The position numbers and the translations under genes are program-made. This document shows positions 10,409 to 18,281 of a DNA stretch of 18,281 nt, one piece after another (the first letter of the stretch is position 1; every line of letters starts with the position of its first letter). This stretch comes from Spirogloea muscicola (Eukaryota; Streptophyta; Zygnematophyceae; Spirogloeales; Spirogloeaceae). The stretch lies in assembly GCA_009602725.1 (NCBI GenBank), contig WELB01000131.1, positions 135,626 through 153,906 of the forward strand, written 5' to 3'. The notes under the pieces are model-generated. The model ran no database searches. It had not been told where the DNA came from and saw only the letters and a program-made list of their open reading frames with translations.

Positions 10409-11078
10409 CTTTTTGCACATGCAAAGCGCGCCTTGTGACTTACTTTGGATGAACACGGAGGGAAGATGAGTGCAGGCCTAGTGGCAGCACCAGGCCTTAC
10501 CCTAGATAAGCAAGGAGGTATAAGCGCAGGCCTAACCTGCATTGTTATCAACTTCATCAAAGGCTCCTCCTGCAATTTTACATCTGACATTGTCGTGTAG
10601 TCAAAGTACGAAGTGGCGCGCATGAGCCTCCCTGGTTGCGCTCGTTTTGCAATAGCAGCCTTAAGAGTATGATTTCCTGTGGGCCCACTCCTTCAGAAGA
10701 ACAGTGCGTGCACAAGCAAACATTACAGATGAAAGCCCCTCTTGCTATCTAGTGCAAGCTGCTATTACTGAAAGGATAATGGTGTCGAGTTGCTCCAGGA
10801 TTTTGCTGAGTGCACCATCTTCTCGAGGTGCAGGGGTTTGATGCTTTTGTGACAAAAGGCTGCATTGCTCAATGGGCAGTTCGCTGGAGGGTGGTGCAGT
10901 ACAAGGTTGGCGTGGACTTGTATTGCATTTGCGCTTCTGCTCCTGTGGCAAATGAGGCAATGTGGACCGTGTGCACTGGCAGGCCACTAGTAACTGGTGT
11001 TAGAGCAACCTCTACAGCTATTCGTCTCGAGAGATGGTGTCAGTGGCAGCAAGATAGCATGATGATCAGGCCAAGGAG
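10409..11078. other. Convergent 3' region between AGT1 and the Myb/SANT-like gene
   Basis: About 670 nt between two convergent stop codons. TTACA at 10723-10727 reads TGTAA on the minus strand and could serve the Myb-like gene, about 350 nt past its stop. The open frames here resemble no known protein. Apart from a short repeated AGGCCTA motif near 10478 and 10528, I see nothing. Confidence 0.5.
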
Positions 11079-12243
11079 TCAAGCTTCTCGACCCTTGTAA
11101 GCATGGACGAACATGGACAATAGCTCTGATTGTTGGGCTAGCACGCCGGTGAGGCGAGCACATAGTTCTGTTTGTTGAGCTAGTACATCAGTGAGGCGCG
11201 CACTATTCTCGTTAACGTTCTTCCTCGCCTCTCTCATTTCGTGCAGCATGTCAATGTGAGCTTTCTGGAAGTCCTTATAGCGAGCCTCTATCATAGCATC
11301 CCGTCTATCCAACATAGCTAGTATGGCTGCGGGTGTGTCCTTCGACTCTGCATTCATGTGTGCCCATCGTTTTGCCGACTTCCCATTGTCGTCTCTGCAG
11401 CGCTTTCCAGGCATTTGAGCTGCAGGGGTCGCCTCAACACTTGGCGAGGCGTCTTCTTGGGCGGGGCTGTCCCCGAGCTCGTCTTTGGCACCCTCGACCT
11501 CTGCGGCTGGACAGTCGGCCAGTCTTGCGGGCTCCGGTAAGTCCAAGACATGAGGACCGCTGTAAGTGGCCCTCCGCTGATGGACGTGACAAAGACAAGC
11601 AGGCAGGCGCTAATCAGCTTGGCTTCGAGACACAACAACTGAGCAGGTGCTGCTTTGACGAGCAGTACAACAATTTCAAATGCCAGACTGCTGCGACATG
11701 CACAGAATGCACGAGGTCATGACAAAGCAGGCTCTGGTGGTCACACATGTGTGACCAGATCACCTCTAACCAAGGACGCAAAGCGTGCATCAGCTGTTGA
11801 TCAAACTGTTGAGGGAGGCCTTCAGCCTTTCGGTCTCTGGAGGACAAGTCCTCCCAGCGGCGTTGGCCACTGGAGGGCATGCTGGCCTTCCGCCGGTTGA
11901 AGGCCTGGATCTTGTTGTACGCTCTCCGGACGACTGTCCAGCGGTTCTCCAGCTCGTCGACGTCCTTGTGGATACCCAGCGCCTCCAAATTAAGCTGGAT
12001 GGCTTCCCACTTGGCGTGTGCCGTCGGCAGGTGGGCTTGCCCGCCTCTGCTGCTCCTCCCGGCTGCAACCTCGGCCTCCCACTCCGCGCACTTCATCTCC
12101 ACAAGGCGCAGCGTCTGCTGCGTCGTCCAGTTCTGGCCGCGCTTCCTCCCGCCAGCAGCTCGAGCGTCGGGCAGGCACGCAGGCGGATGGTCAGGCCCAT
12201 TCGCCGACCGACGGAAAGGACTTGGGGACTCTTGCCCTCCCAT
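11079..12243 (-). CDS. Myb/SANT-like (trihelix-type) DNA-binding protein with C-terminal coiled coil, 2 exons
   Basis: Exons 12243-11764 and 11576-11079 join in phase 0 to 325 aa. Residues ~37-160 form a Myb/SANT-like three-helix domain: NWTTQQTLRLVEMKCAEWEA, then AKWEAIQLNLEALG, then NRWTVVRRAYNKIQAFN, then RRWEDLSSRDRKAEGLPQQF. Trp39, Trp79, Trp102 and Trp130 are at the spaced aromatic positions typical of this fold. A basic stretch GKRCRDDNGKSAKRW (~217-231) could be a nuclear signal. The last ~75 residues are a predicted coiled coil that includes two 14-residue repeats, ARLTDVLAQQTELC and ARLTGVLAQQSELL. Such proteins act as transcription regulators, and related domains occur as the DNA-binding ORF of PIF/Harbinger transposons; no transposase is visible here. 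The first in-frame ATG is at 12243. The frame stays open upstream to at least 12285, so a 5' exon is possible. The donor GAG|GTGATC and acceptor ATCAG|CGG are inferred from frame and family pattern. Confidence 0.8.
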
Positions 12244-12741
12244 GCTTAGTCCAGGTTGCCGAGCGACGACCGCGACACCGTCCAAGAGCGCCCTCTTGCT
12301 CGCATGCCTGCGAGCACGAGCGGCAGAGGTAACGCGGCGAAGGCGAGAGCTGGCACGGCGACAGGCGCGCGGCCAAGTGGGGACCCACGTACTTCACAAG
12401 CGGCCCTGCGCATGGAATCGGAGCTCACCGTGCGGCTCACGGAGCGGATGTCGAGGCGACGCTGGCGGCGGCAAGGCCACGAACGGCAGGCTGCGGAAGC
12501 GAGAAGCCGGCGTGGCCAAGGCTCCGCAGCGGCGGCGGCTGCGGCGGCGGCGGCGAGGAGCGCGGACAGGGCCGGGGTGTGGCGTCGGCGGGGCCGCAGC
12601 GCTCGTGCGCGGTGGCGACCAGCTTGACCCGGCCTCCATTGCTGAATTGACTGTGGCTCCGTCAAGAACACCTGTATGCATCTGGCTGGCTTCCACAGCC
12701 GCTCTTTCAATATCAGCAGCCGTATTGTTCAGCTGAACTGA
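12244..12741. other. GC-rich region upstream of the Myb/SANT-like gene
   Basis: About 500 nt, very GC-rich, with a GGC/GCG run near 12528-12560 that would read as poly-Ala in one minus-strand frame. It probably contains the promoter and 5' UTR of the Myb-like gene, and possibly an unrecognised 5' exon. Open frames exist on both strands but show no conserved motif. Confidence 0.4.
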
Positions 12742-12977
12742 CAGAGAAAGGGCTCGCCCATAGAAAAAGCGCGGCCAGATTGACTGGTGGCTGTGAGAAG
12801 AAAGCGCTCGCCCATAGAGAAGTGGGGCTGGCCAGCCAGCCCAAACAAGAATGGACAATGTCCTAAGCCAAAGAAAGAGGAGCCGGAAAAAGGACTACAC
12901 TACAAAACACTGCAAAACACATAAGACGATGCAGAGGGAAGCTCAGTACCCACGAGTGAGCAACATCAGGTCTGAGT
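12742..12977 (-). repeat. Dispersed repeat, copy R2 (inverted)
   Basis: Its reverse complement matches R1 (6375-6605) over the block from CAGACCTGATGTTGCTCACT through GTAGTGTAGTCCTTT, CCGGCTCCTCTTTCTTTGGC and GGGCTGGC to CTTCTCTATGGGCG. The first ~60 nt of R1 are missing. At its far end the TATGGGCGAGC motif occurs twice. The closeness to R1 (short runs of identical sequence up to about 40 nt) suggests recent spread. Confidence 0.85.
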
Positions 12978-13021
12978 CAATTTGGAGGAGCTGTTTTCTT
13001 TCTTTGGCGCTTCTGTAGCTT

Positions 13022-13352
13022 GCACGCAGGCCGCGCTATGGCTGCTGCATCTGAGTCTAGATGGAGTGCCTCTTTCCCAGCTGCGAGATACTCCGACTTG
13101 CTACTGCTCACTCGTGGGTACTAAGCTTCCATCTGCGGTCGTCTCGTGTCTAGCAGTGTGTGCGGATGTCGGGTTTTCTTTTCGGCACCTTCTGGCTCTG
13201 TGGACCTTGTCCATTCCTTTTGGGCTGGCCTTTCCCAGCCCCACCGTCAGTGGGCGAGCACTTTCTCTGGCCCCTTCGAACTTTGTTCATTCCTTTTGTG
13301 GGCTGGCCAATTACAGCCATCGCCCTCCACTGGAAGAGTCTTTCTATGAGCG
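13022..13352 (+). repeat. Dispersed repeat, copy R3 (direct, with two tail units)
   Basis: It matches R1 from GCAGGCCGCGCTATGGC through CTCACTCGTGGGTACT to GTGGGCGAGCACTTTCTC, more diverged than R2. It ends in two tandem, degenerate ~80-nt tail units, each with TTCATTCCTTTTG-like and GGGCTGGCC-like blocks; the second is the part also found at 1601-1666. It lies head-to-head with R2, forming an imperfect palindrome around 12978-13021. Confidence 0.8.
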
Positions 13353-13418
13353 GCCAGGTGCATGCGGGGGGAGTTCATTATCATGCTAGCGGGATACAGG
13401 CTGCTGGCAAACAGGGCG

Positions 13419-13690
13419 CTCCTAGTACCCCGTGTCAGCAACAGGAAGTCAGATGAGCTGACGGGAGGGGAACTCCCTGTTGATTCTTTCCCTGTACTGG
13501 CCAATCACGGCTATTGCCATCTACTTGGGCGAGCGAACCGGCGGCGTTGAAGCCGCCGGTTACTGGAAGAAATGGCGCGCCCATACCGAAAGAGTCTTTC
13601 CCCTTGGGAGCCTCTGGCTCGCGCTAGCGGGGTTGCTCTTCCTCCCCTCAGCTCATCTGACTTCCTATTGCTTGCAGCGCGGAGAACAAA
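13419..13690. repeat. Foldback element R4 of the same family
   Basis: Inverted arms: 13443-13470 (AGGAAGTCAGATGAGCTGAC then GGGAGGGG) pairs with 13641-13666 (CCTCCCCTCAGCTCATCTGA then CTTCCT), one base unpaired. Both arms resemble the GACCTGATGTTGCTCACTCG core of R1-R3. The interior contains GGCCAATCACGGC, related to the tail unit. A perfect 10-bp hairpin lies at the centre (13536-13545 with 13552-13561). The structure is like a small foldback or MITE element. Confidence 0.75.
13536..13561. repeat. Perfect GC-rich hairpin at the centre of R4
   Basis: AACCGGCGGC, a 6-nt loop GTTGAA, then GCCGCCGGTT. The stem is 10 bp and exact. It is the symmetric centre of the R4 foldback and could be a cruciform or a hairpin in RNA. 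Confidence 0.9.
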
Positions 13691-14224
13691 GTGGAGAGGC
13701 AGTACAAGGACCACCCCCAAGGGACCACCTCTATCAGTGCTCTATAATCACGGTGGCTACGACGTAAATGGTCCTCCCTCATCCAGCATCTGACCCAGTT
13801 GGTTGACACACGCGGAGTGCATGAAATGAAAGGGAGGCCAATTCATGGCACACGGCTACTGTGACTTCAAGCACAGGCCTCCGACGATTTTGTGGGACCT
13901 GCTGCTGTAATGGCTGTGTAGTGACTGCAAAACTGACTGGCGATCGTGTACTACAGGGCAGTGGCCAGAAGGGCCATGCCGACCTGCAGTGCTGTGTCGA
14001 CAGACTTGAGGGCCACAAAGTATACCTCCGCCGCACTTTGGCTGCTTCCTGGTGGGGAGCCAGTGCTGGGCCATGGGGCGCTGCTGCATGCCATGACGGC
14101 ATGACGCGTACAACAAGTACGTTGTGCAAGTCAGGCAGAGAAGCCCGACACTGTCTGGTGGAGCGCAATCTAGCTGGCAACTAACCAGGATGGACTTTAA
14201 ATGGCCTACAACCTGCACTTAATG
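13691..14224. other. 3' flank of OXSM
   Basis: About 530 nt between the repeat cluster and the OXSM stop codon, presumably OXSM 3' UTR. No TGTAA is seen on the minus strand here and no conserved frame is recognisable on either strand. Confidence 0.5.
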
Positions 14225-17200
14225 TCAACCTTGGGGAGGAGGTAGGGAGAAGACAAGGGAAGCATTGGTGCCCCCAAAACCAAAGGAGTTGCTGAGAGCT
14301 GCTCTTGCTTGATGCGGCGTGGCAGCAATCAGCGGAGTGAAGGGGCCCACAAAGGCATTGTCAGGCTTGATGAGGTTCAGTGTGGGTGGCAACGTGGCCT
14401 GAAGGCATGTCAGGATCTCGGTATGTGAGGAAGCTGAAGTGACAATATCTCAAGTCATGGCATGCAAGATGCTGAGAACATGCATAGCGTGCAGGCATGC
14501 CGGCACTTGTCTTCAATATCCAAGTGCAACCTGCGTAGGAGGTGTGTCGCAGATGCACTTACATGATGCAGTGCCAAGATTGTGAAGATGGCCTCCACGG
14601 CTCCTGCTGCACCAAGTAAATGGCCCGTTGCACCCTGCTCATGACCGCGGTAGAAGGGAAGGGCCTCAGGCTGGCGCTTTGACAACGGAGAAGCACATAG
14701 CGCCAGGGGAGGACAACTAGCAAACACTTGCACAACTTCACTCATAATGATTACACCTCAATCAGCGGGTATAGACCACGAGGCACATCAACCTATGCAT
14801 CACGGGCTCAGTAGCTATCCTACCTTGGTAGATGATAGCTGCAGAGCCCCTGACAGTGCGTGCTCACCAAAGACCTCTCGGATTGCCCTCACCTCCACGG
14901 CATCGCCTGCAATGCAACAATGGACTAGGCAAGGCTCTTTCAATACCTGATAATCCTCTCAACGCCGCGCAAAATGTGCCAACTTCCCCTAGCGAGTGGA
15001 CGGGCTGCCAAAGGCCAGAGGAGCATACAGAGCAGGCCAGCCGCTCACCCGTGGGAGTTGACGTGGCATGGGCATTTAGATACCCGATGTCTGTCGCCAA
15101 CATGCCTGACTGCAGGTAAGAAGCAACTCCAGGCCGATTCAGGCAATGACAGGGCCTTGTCAAGACGTGACAGCATGGTCAGGTTGGCGTTCCCCACCTT
15201 TTTGGCTACTCCTATGTCAGGCGTGCTTCACGTTTGATTCCTATGCAGGCCTTGTCTTCTGGATTACCTGCGCAATCGATCGCCTCATGGCAAGTACAGC
15301 TCCGTGCCCATCAGCAGGCGGCTGAGTCATGTGGTGTGCATCACCTGCAACAGTGTCTCTATCGTCAGCCCCTACAGTGAGACTTTTGACGAATATGCCT
15401 GTCAGCAGACAGTCGTCACACAGAACCCTGGACAGCGTGAGTGTGGTTGTGCTCAAGGCACAGTTTTGGTACCTGACATGCCATAGCCCCGGATCTCAGC
15501 GTACATGCTTGCACCTCTCTGCCTTGCATGCTCGTATTCCTGTACAGCAGCAACACGCCACAGTTTCATGAGACCGATGTCTACGTGCTCAATGCTTCGA
15601 GAGAGTGAGCACCAACATCACTTTCTCATGTCGGTGGACAACGCCACTTGATCTAGCAGGTCAGAGCTGCACATCAGAGCAAGATGCGATTGGGCATTGC
15701 TGTGCATGCGTGTGTCTCAGACAAATCAGGCACGTAATTACTCACTTCGAGTACAACCACACCTGCCCCTTCCCCTATCCTGCAGCAGCATCCACACAAC
15801 ACAACATATGAGCTAGACTCCAGATGCCATGCTCGCAATACACGTTCATCAACCTGGCTAAGACAACAAGGACATGTCTGCATCTCAAGTTTGCGGAGGT
15901 TGGTGTACTGACACAAAGCCGTCGCGGCCCTGATCGAAGGGGCGTGAAGCTATACTTGGTGTCTCATTGTACTTTGTGCTCAGGGCCTTCAGCCTGCACA
16001 ATGCATGCATTCAACCCAAAAGTTTTAGCGTCTGGCTTGCATTCCCAGATAGACGTCTGAGCTGCAGCAGGCACTATGCTAATCTCCAATTGGAGCAAAT
16101 ATAGGGTCCACCAACTTAACCTCTTGACTGACTCGCACAGACACAAGGCAAGTACATGCCCACCTACTGAAGCCTGCAACAGAGAGAGCGTCGATGCAGG
16201 CCTCCGTACCACCAGCCACCATGACATCAGCATCTCCATGGCGAATGATGCGACCAGCATCACCAATTGCATGGGCTCCGGTTGTGCACGCTGTGGCTGC
16301 TGTGTGATTTGGACCCTGTGCCCAGAAAAAGTAGATCCTCTTGATCACAGCTGAACAGTTTTGTCTTTTGGCTACAGTCAGCGGGACAAGGTGCTTCTCT
16401 GGGATGTCAACACAAATAGGAGGGCTGTTGGCACAATACTGGAGTCCTCCAGGCCTGTTATACATCTCATGCACTTGCTGCAAGAGGTTGCAGCCGGACC
16501 TTAAGGCCATGGGCGATGCTGACATGCCCAGCAGCCATGTTCACGAGTATGCTCGGGATGAAGAACGGGCTCAACTTCCGAAACTTCTGCAGGCCAGAAG
16601 CTCACACACTTGTGAGAAATGTCACCATGCTTAGGGTGCCCCCATTGTTGGATGAAGAGGACCACTGGCGAGCTTCTAGTCCGACAGCATGTGCTCACCG
16701 TGACATCAACATCGGTGCTCCCTGTGTAGCAGGCTGGGGTTGTTCAATGCAGGTGCATTGCATACTTTGAATCATTTCGTGCTGGGCTAGCCTCACGAGG
16801 AGGCATGGTCACTTTGTGGCCAAGGTGCTCTCATGCGCTACACCAGAACCCCTAGTGTGCAATGTACGCACCAGCACCTCTGCAATGCCTGACCTGATCA
16901 AGGAGCAACTTGGTGGCATCCATAAAGTTGCTGGTGCTGCCCATGCCCCCTCCGATGGCCACACCCTGGAGCCTCGAGGGTGCCACGGTGGCGGTCAGGC
17001 AACACATTATGTTTGCCAGGATGCGCAGCACTACCCAAGCAAGCATGGAAGCAGCCTGCGCTCTTCAACAAGGCCAGGAACAGCAGCAAAAATTGAGAGG
17101 CCTACCGTGCACTCCTGATTGGCTGCCTGGGTGGGCTGCCACCGAGCGTCCAACAGGGCCTCCGAGGCCGCGCACAGGGCGTAAGCCACAAATCGCGGAA

Positions 17201-17976
17201 TCCTCTTGCGCTCCTGCAAGCAAGGCGGATGTTGCCTCCTCGGTCAGGCATTGTCATCAACCTGCGACACAAAGATGTCGCACTGCAATGACACCGGCCA
17301 TGCTTCTCATGCTTATGCTCTGCCGCGCACGTCCATGTTGTCGAGTGCAAAAGTGGCTCGTGACAAAAACCTGGGGAGAGGACCAGCGGTCCTCGTTAAA
17401 GCGGCCGGCTCCCCCTCCGCGGGGCACGAAAGCCGCCACTCTGGACGGCAGCTGCTGCAGCAGATCCTCGGCGGCTGCACTTCTGGCTGCCATTGCAGAA
17501 GCATCACTTGCCGTGCATGGCAGCTGCAAGTCCTCAGCACGGAGGGGCCCCACTCCACAGCCGAGGTCCAGCAGCCGGTCCCAGCAGGTAGCCGTGCCGC
17601 ATCCCAGGGGCGTGACCAAGCCGAGGCCTGGACGCCAGGAGCAAGAGGCGGCCTCAATGGCGGGCACACGAGTCTCGCCAAGTTCTCGAGCACCTCAAGA
17701 GACAGACGCCACGCCAGAGACCCGCAATCATCAACGCCTTTACTGAAGCGCGCAATGCATGGAGGGCACAGCAACTCATCGTGGCAATGCAAGGCACGGG
17801 CAGTCCCCTGCACAACTGTTGCAGACGTAGCCCGAGCAGGCAGCCCAGACTGCGGCCTCACCTGTGACGACAACGCGGCGTGGCGGCCGCGACGGCGGCC
17901 CCTCGTGGAACCCAGTGGCGCGGGAGAAGCGCCGGGCGCCAGTGGCGAGTGCCCGGGTGGCCCGGCGGGAGGACAT
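14225..17976 (-). CDS. OXSM: Mitochondrial-type 3-oxoacyl-[ACP] synthase (mtKAS/OXSM, KAS II-like), 14 exons
   Basis: Condensing enzyme of type II fatty acid synthesis. In mitochondria it makes octanoyl-ACP for lipoate, the cofactor of pyruvate and glycine dehydrogenase complexes. Exons in transcript order: 17976-17862, 17627-17371, 17213-17106, 16965-16894, 16586-16500, 16315-16164, 15993-15913, 15779-15746, 15539-15473, 15344-15268, 15109-15049, 14906-14824, 14634-14563, 14398-14225. All are GT-AG and the joined frame is 479 aa. The N-terminus [19 protein letters not shown] is Arg/Ser/Ala-rich without acidic residues, like a mitochondrial presequence. The core starts [17 protein letters not shown]. 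The catalytic triad is Cys223 ([16 protein letters not shown]), His364 ([11 protein letters not shown]) and His403 ([16 protein letters not shown], after Lys398). Also present are [40 protein letters not shown] and, near the end, [14 protein letters not shown]. The Cys motif fits KAS II/mitochondrial KAS rather than plastid KAS I. The ATG at 17976 is the first in this frame and lies 38 nt after the stop of the next frame upstream. Confidence 0.95.
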
Positions 17977-18014
17977 GGGCCGGCCCCGGCGTCGGCGGCC
18001 GGACGGCAGCGTGC

Positions 18015-18281
18015 TCAGCTGGGCCCCACGAGCCTGGAGGCGGTCTCCGGGACGAGGGCGAAGGCGATGAGCAGCGCCATGACGACTACGGGCAGGAGCA
18101 GGACCTCTATGGGCGGCGGCGGCAGCGGCGGGAGGACGGCGGGGGCGATGAGCAGCGCGACCGTGAGCAAGGCAAGGAACAGCGCGGCCGGCCAGGACCG
18201 TAAGCCGCGGGCGCGGTCCGCAGGCGAGGCGGCGGCGCCGGGGGTCTTGGCGGGGCACGGCGGGGGGTCGTCGGCGGCGGC
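18015..18281 (-). CDS. ARGOS/OSR-like small membrane protein, C-terminal part (runs off the window)
   Basis: The frame is open from the window edge to a TGA at 18015-18017, giving 88 residues without a start codon. The first ~26 are Ala/Pro-rich. Then come a hydrophobic helix WPAALFLALLTVALLIAPAV (residues 30-49), the turn LPPLPPPP (50-57) and a second helix VLLLPVVVMALLIAFALVP (60-78), followed by a short tail ETASRLVGPS. Two helices joined by PPLPPPP, near the C-terminus of a small protein, is the hallmark of the plant OSR domain (ARGOS, ARL, OSR1). Those ER-membrane proteins affect organ size and dampen ethylene signalling. In an alga the role is unknown. The stop lies 38 nt before the OXSM ATG on the same strand. 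A chance frame in GC-rich DNA is the alternative, but two well-formed helices flanking this exact motif make that unlikely. The start and any upstream exons lie outside the window. Confidence 0.6.
   Translation of the reverse strand, partial: AAADDPPPCPAKTPGAAASPADRARGLRSWPAALFLALLTVALLIAPAVLPPLPPPPIEVLLLPVVVMALLIAFALVPETASRLVGPS

Noticed and set aside
11879-12736. Long plus-strand open frame (about 285 codons)
   Set aside because: It lies opposite the Myb/SANT-like coding exon and GC-rich upstream DNA, is dominated by Arg/Ala/Ser and has no recognisable motif. It is open because stops are rare opposite GC-rich coding DNA.
12394-12858. Minus-strand frame upstream of the Myb/SANT-like gene, with Ala and Arg runs
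   Set aside because: It runs from the repeat R2 into a GGC triplet tract, is in a different frame from the Myb gene and has no known domain. A true 5' exon of the Myb gene could lie here, but none can be fixed.
6375-13352. R1 and R2/R3 as the two ends of one large mobile element carrying AGT1 and the Myb gene
   Set aside because: AGT1 is an ordinary intron-rich host gene, there is no transposase or integrase between the copies, and the repeats occur elsewhere (1601-1666). Independent insertions of small elements explain the pattern better.
16910-17746. Plus-strand open frame of about 278 codons
   Set aside because: It is antisense to OXSM exons 2-4, which encode a clearly conserved enzyme; the antisense product resembles nothing.
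18001-18258. OXSM extended upstream in the same frame to about 18258
   Set aside because: The extension has no ATG, is Arg/Pro-rich, and overlaps the ARGOS-like frame, whose hydrophobic pattern is the better coding signal. The ATG at 17976 begins a good presequence.
1-18281. Prokaryotic or viral mobile system (defence island, toxin-antitoxin, CRISPR)
   Set aside because: All recognised genes are eukaryotic, with many spliceosomal introns. No regular spaced repeats, phage genes or compact bacterial coding blocks are present.

Overview
The window is nuclear DNA of a photosynthetic eukaryote, most likely a green alga (Chlorophyta, possibly a trebouxiophyte). The evidence is dense spliceosomal introns with many exons of only 34-120 nt, GC-rich exons and promoters full of GCC triplets against more AT-rich introns, a TGTAA-type poly(A) signal, and plant-type gene content. 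No tRNA, rRNA, CRISPR or prokaryotic operon is visible. Gene models were built by hand from protein-family conservation plus splice sites; every internal exon joins in frame with its neighbours.

Layout: (1) UFM1, the ubiquitin-fold modifier, + strand, 51-1178, 4 exons. (2) A 14-exon gene for organellar TsaD/QRI7/OSGEPL1, the tRNA t6A threonylcarbamoyltransferase, - strand, 1776-5905, convergent with UFM1. (3) A GC-rich divergent intergenic region, 5906-7568, carrying one copy of a dispersed repeat. (4) Peroxisomal serine/alanine-glyoxylate aminotransferase (AGT1), + strand, 7569-10408, 6 exons, ending in the peroxisomal signal SRL and using one GC-AG intron. (5) A Myb/SANT-like (trihelix-type) DNA-binding protein, - strand, 11079-12243, convergent with AGT1. 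(6) A ~950-bp cluster of alternately oriented copies of the same repeat family, 12742-13690. (7) Mitochondrial-type beta-ketoacyl-ACP synthase (OXSM/mtKAS), - strand, 14225-17976, 14 exons. (8) At the right edge, on the same strand and only 38 nt upstream of the OXSM ATG, the C-terminal part of a small two-helix membrane protein with the PPLPPPP signature of the plant ARGOS/OSR family.

Functionally, TsaD serves organellar translation. Mitochondrial KAS makes the octanoyl-ACP used for lipoate, needed among others by glycine decarboxylase, and AGT1 acts in peroxisomal photorespiration. The shared photorespiration theme may be chance.

The most unusual items are the ARGOS-like frame packed against OXSM (possibly a dicistronic mRNA), the repeat family whose copies keep a short reading frame with mostly synonymous differences, a UFM1 start codon apparently split by an intron, and the GC-AG intron in AGT1.
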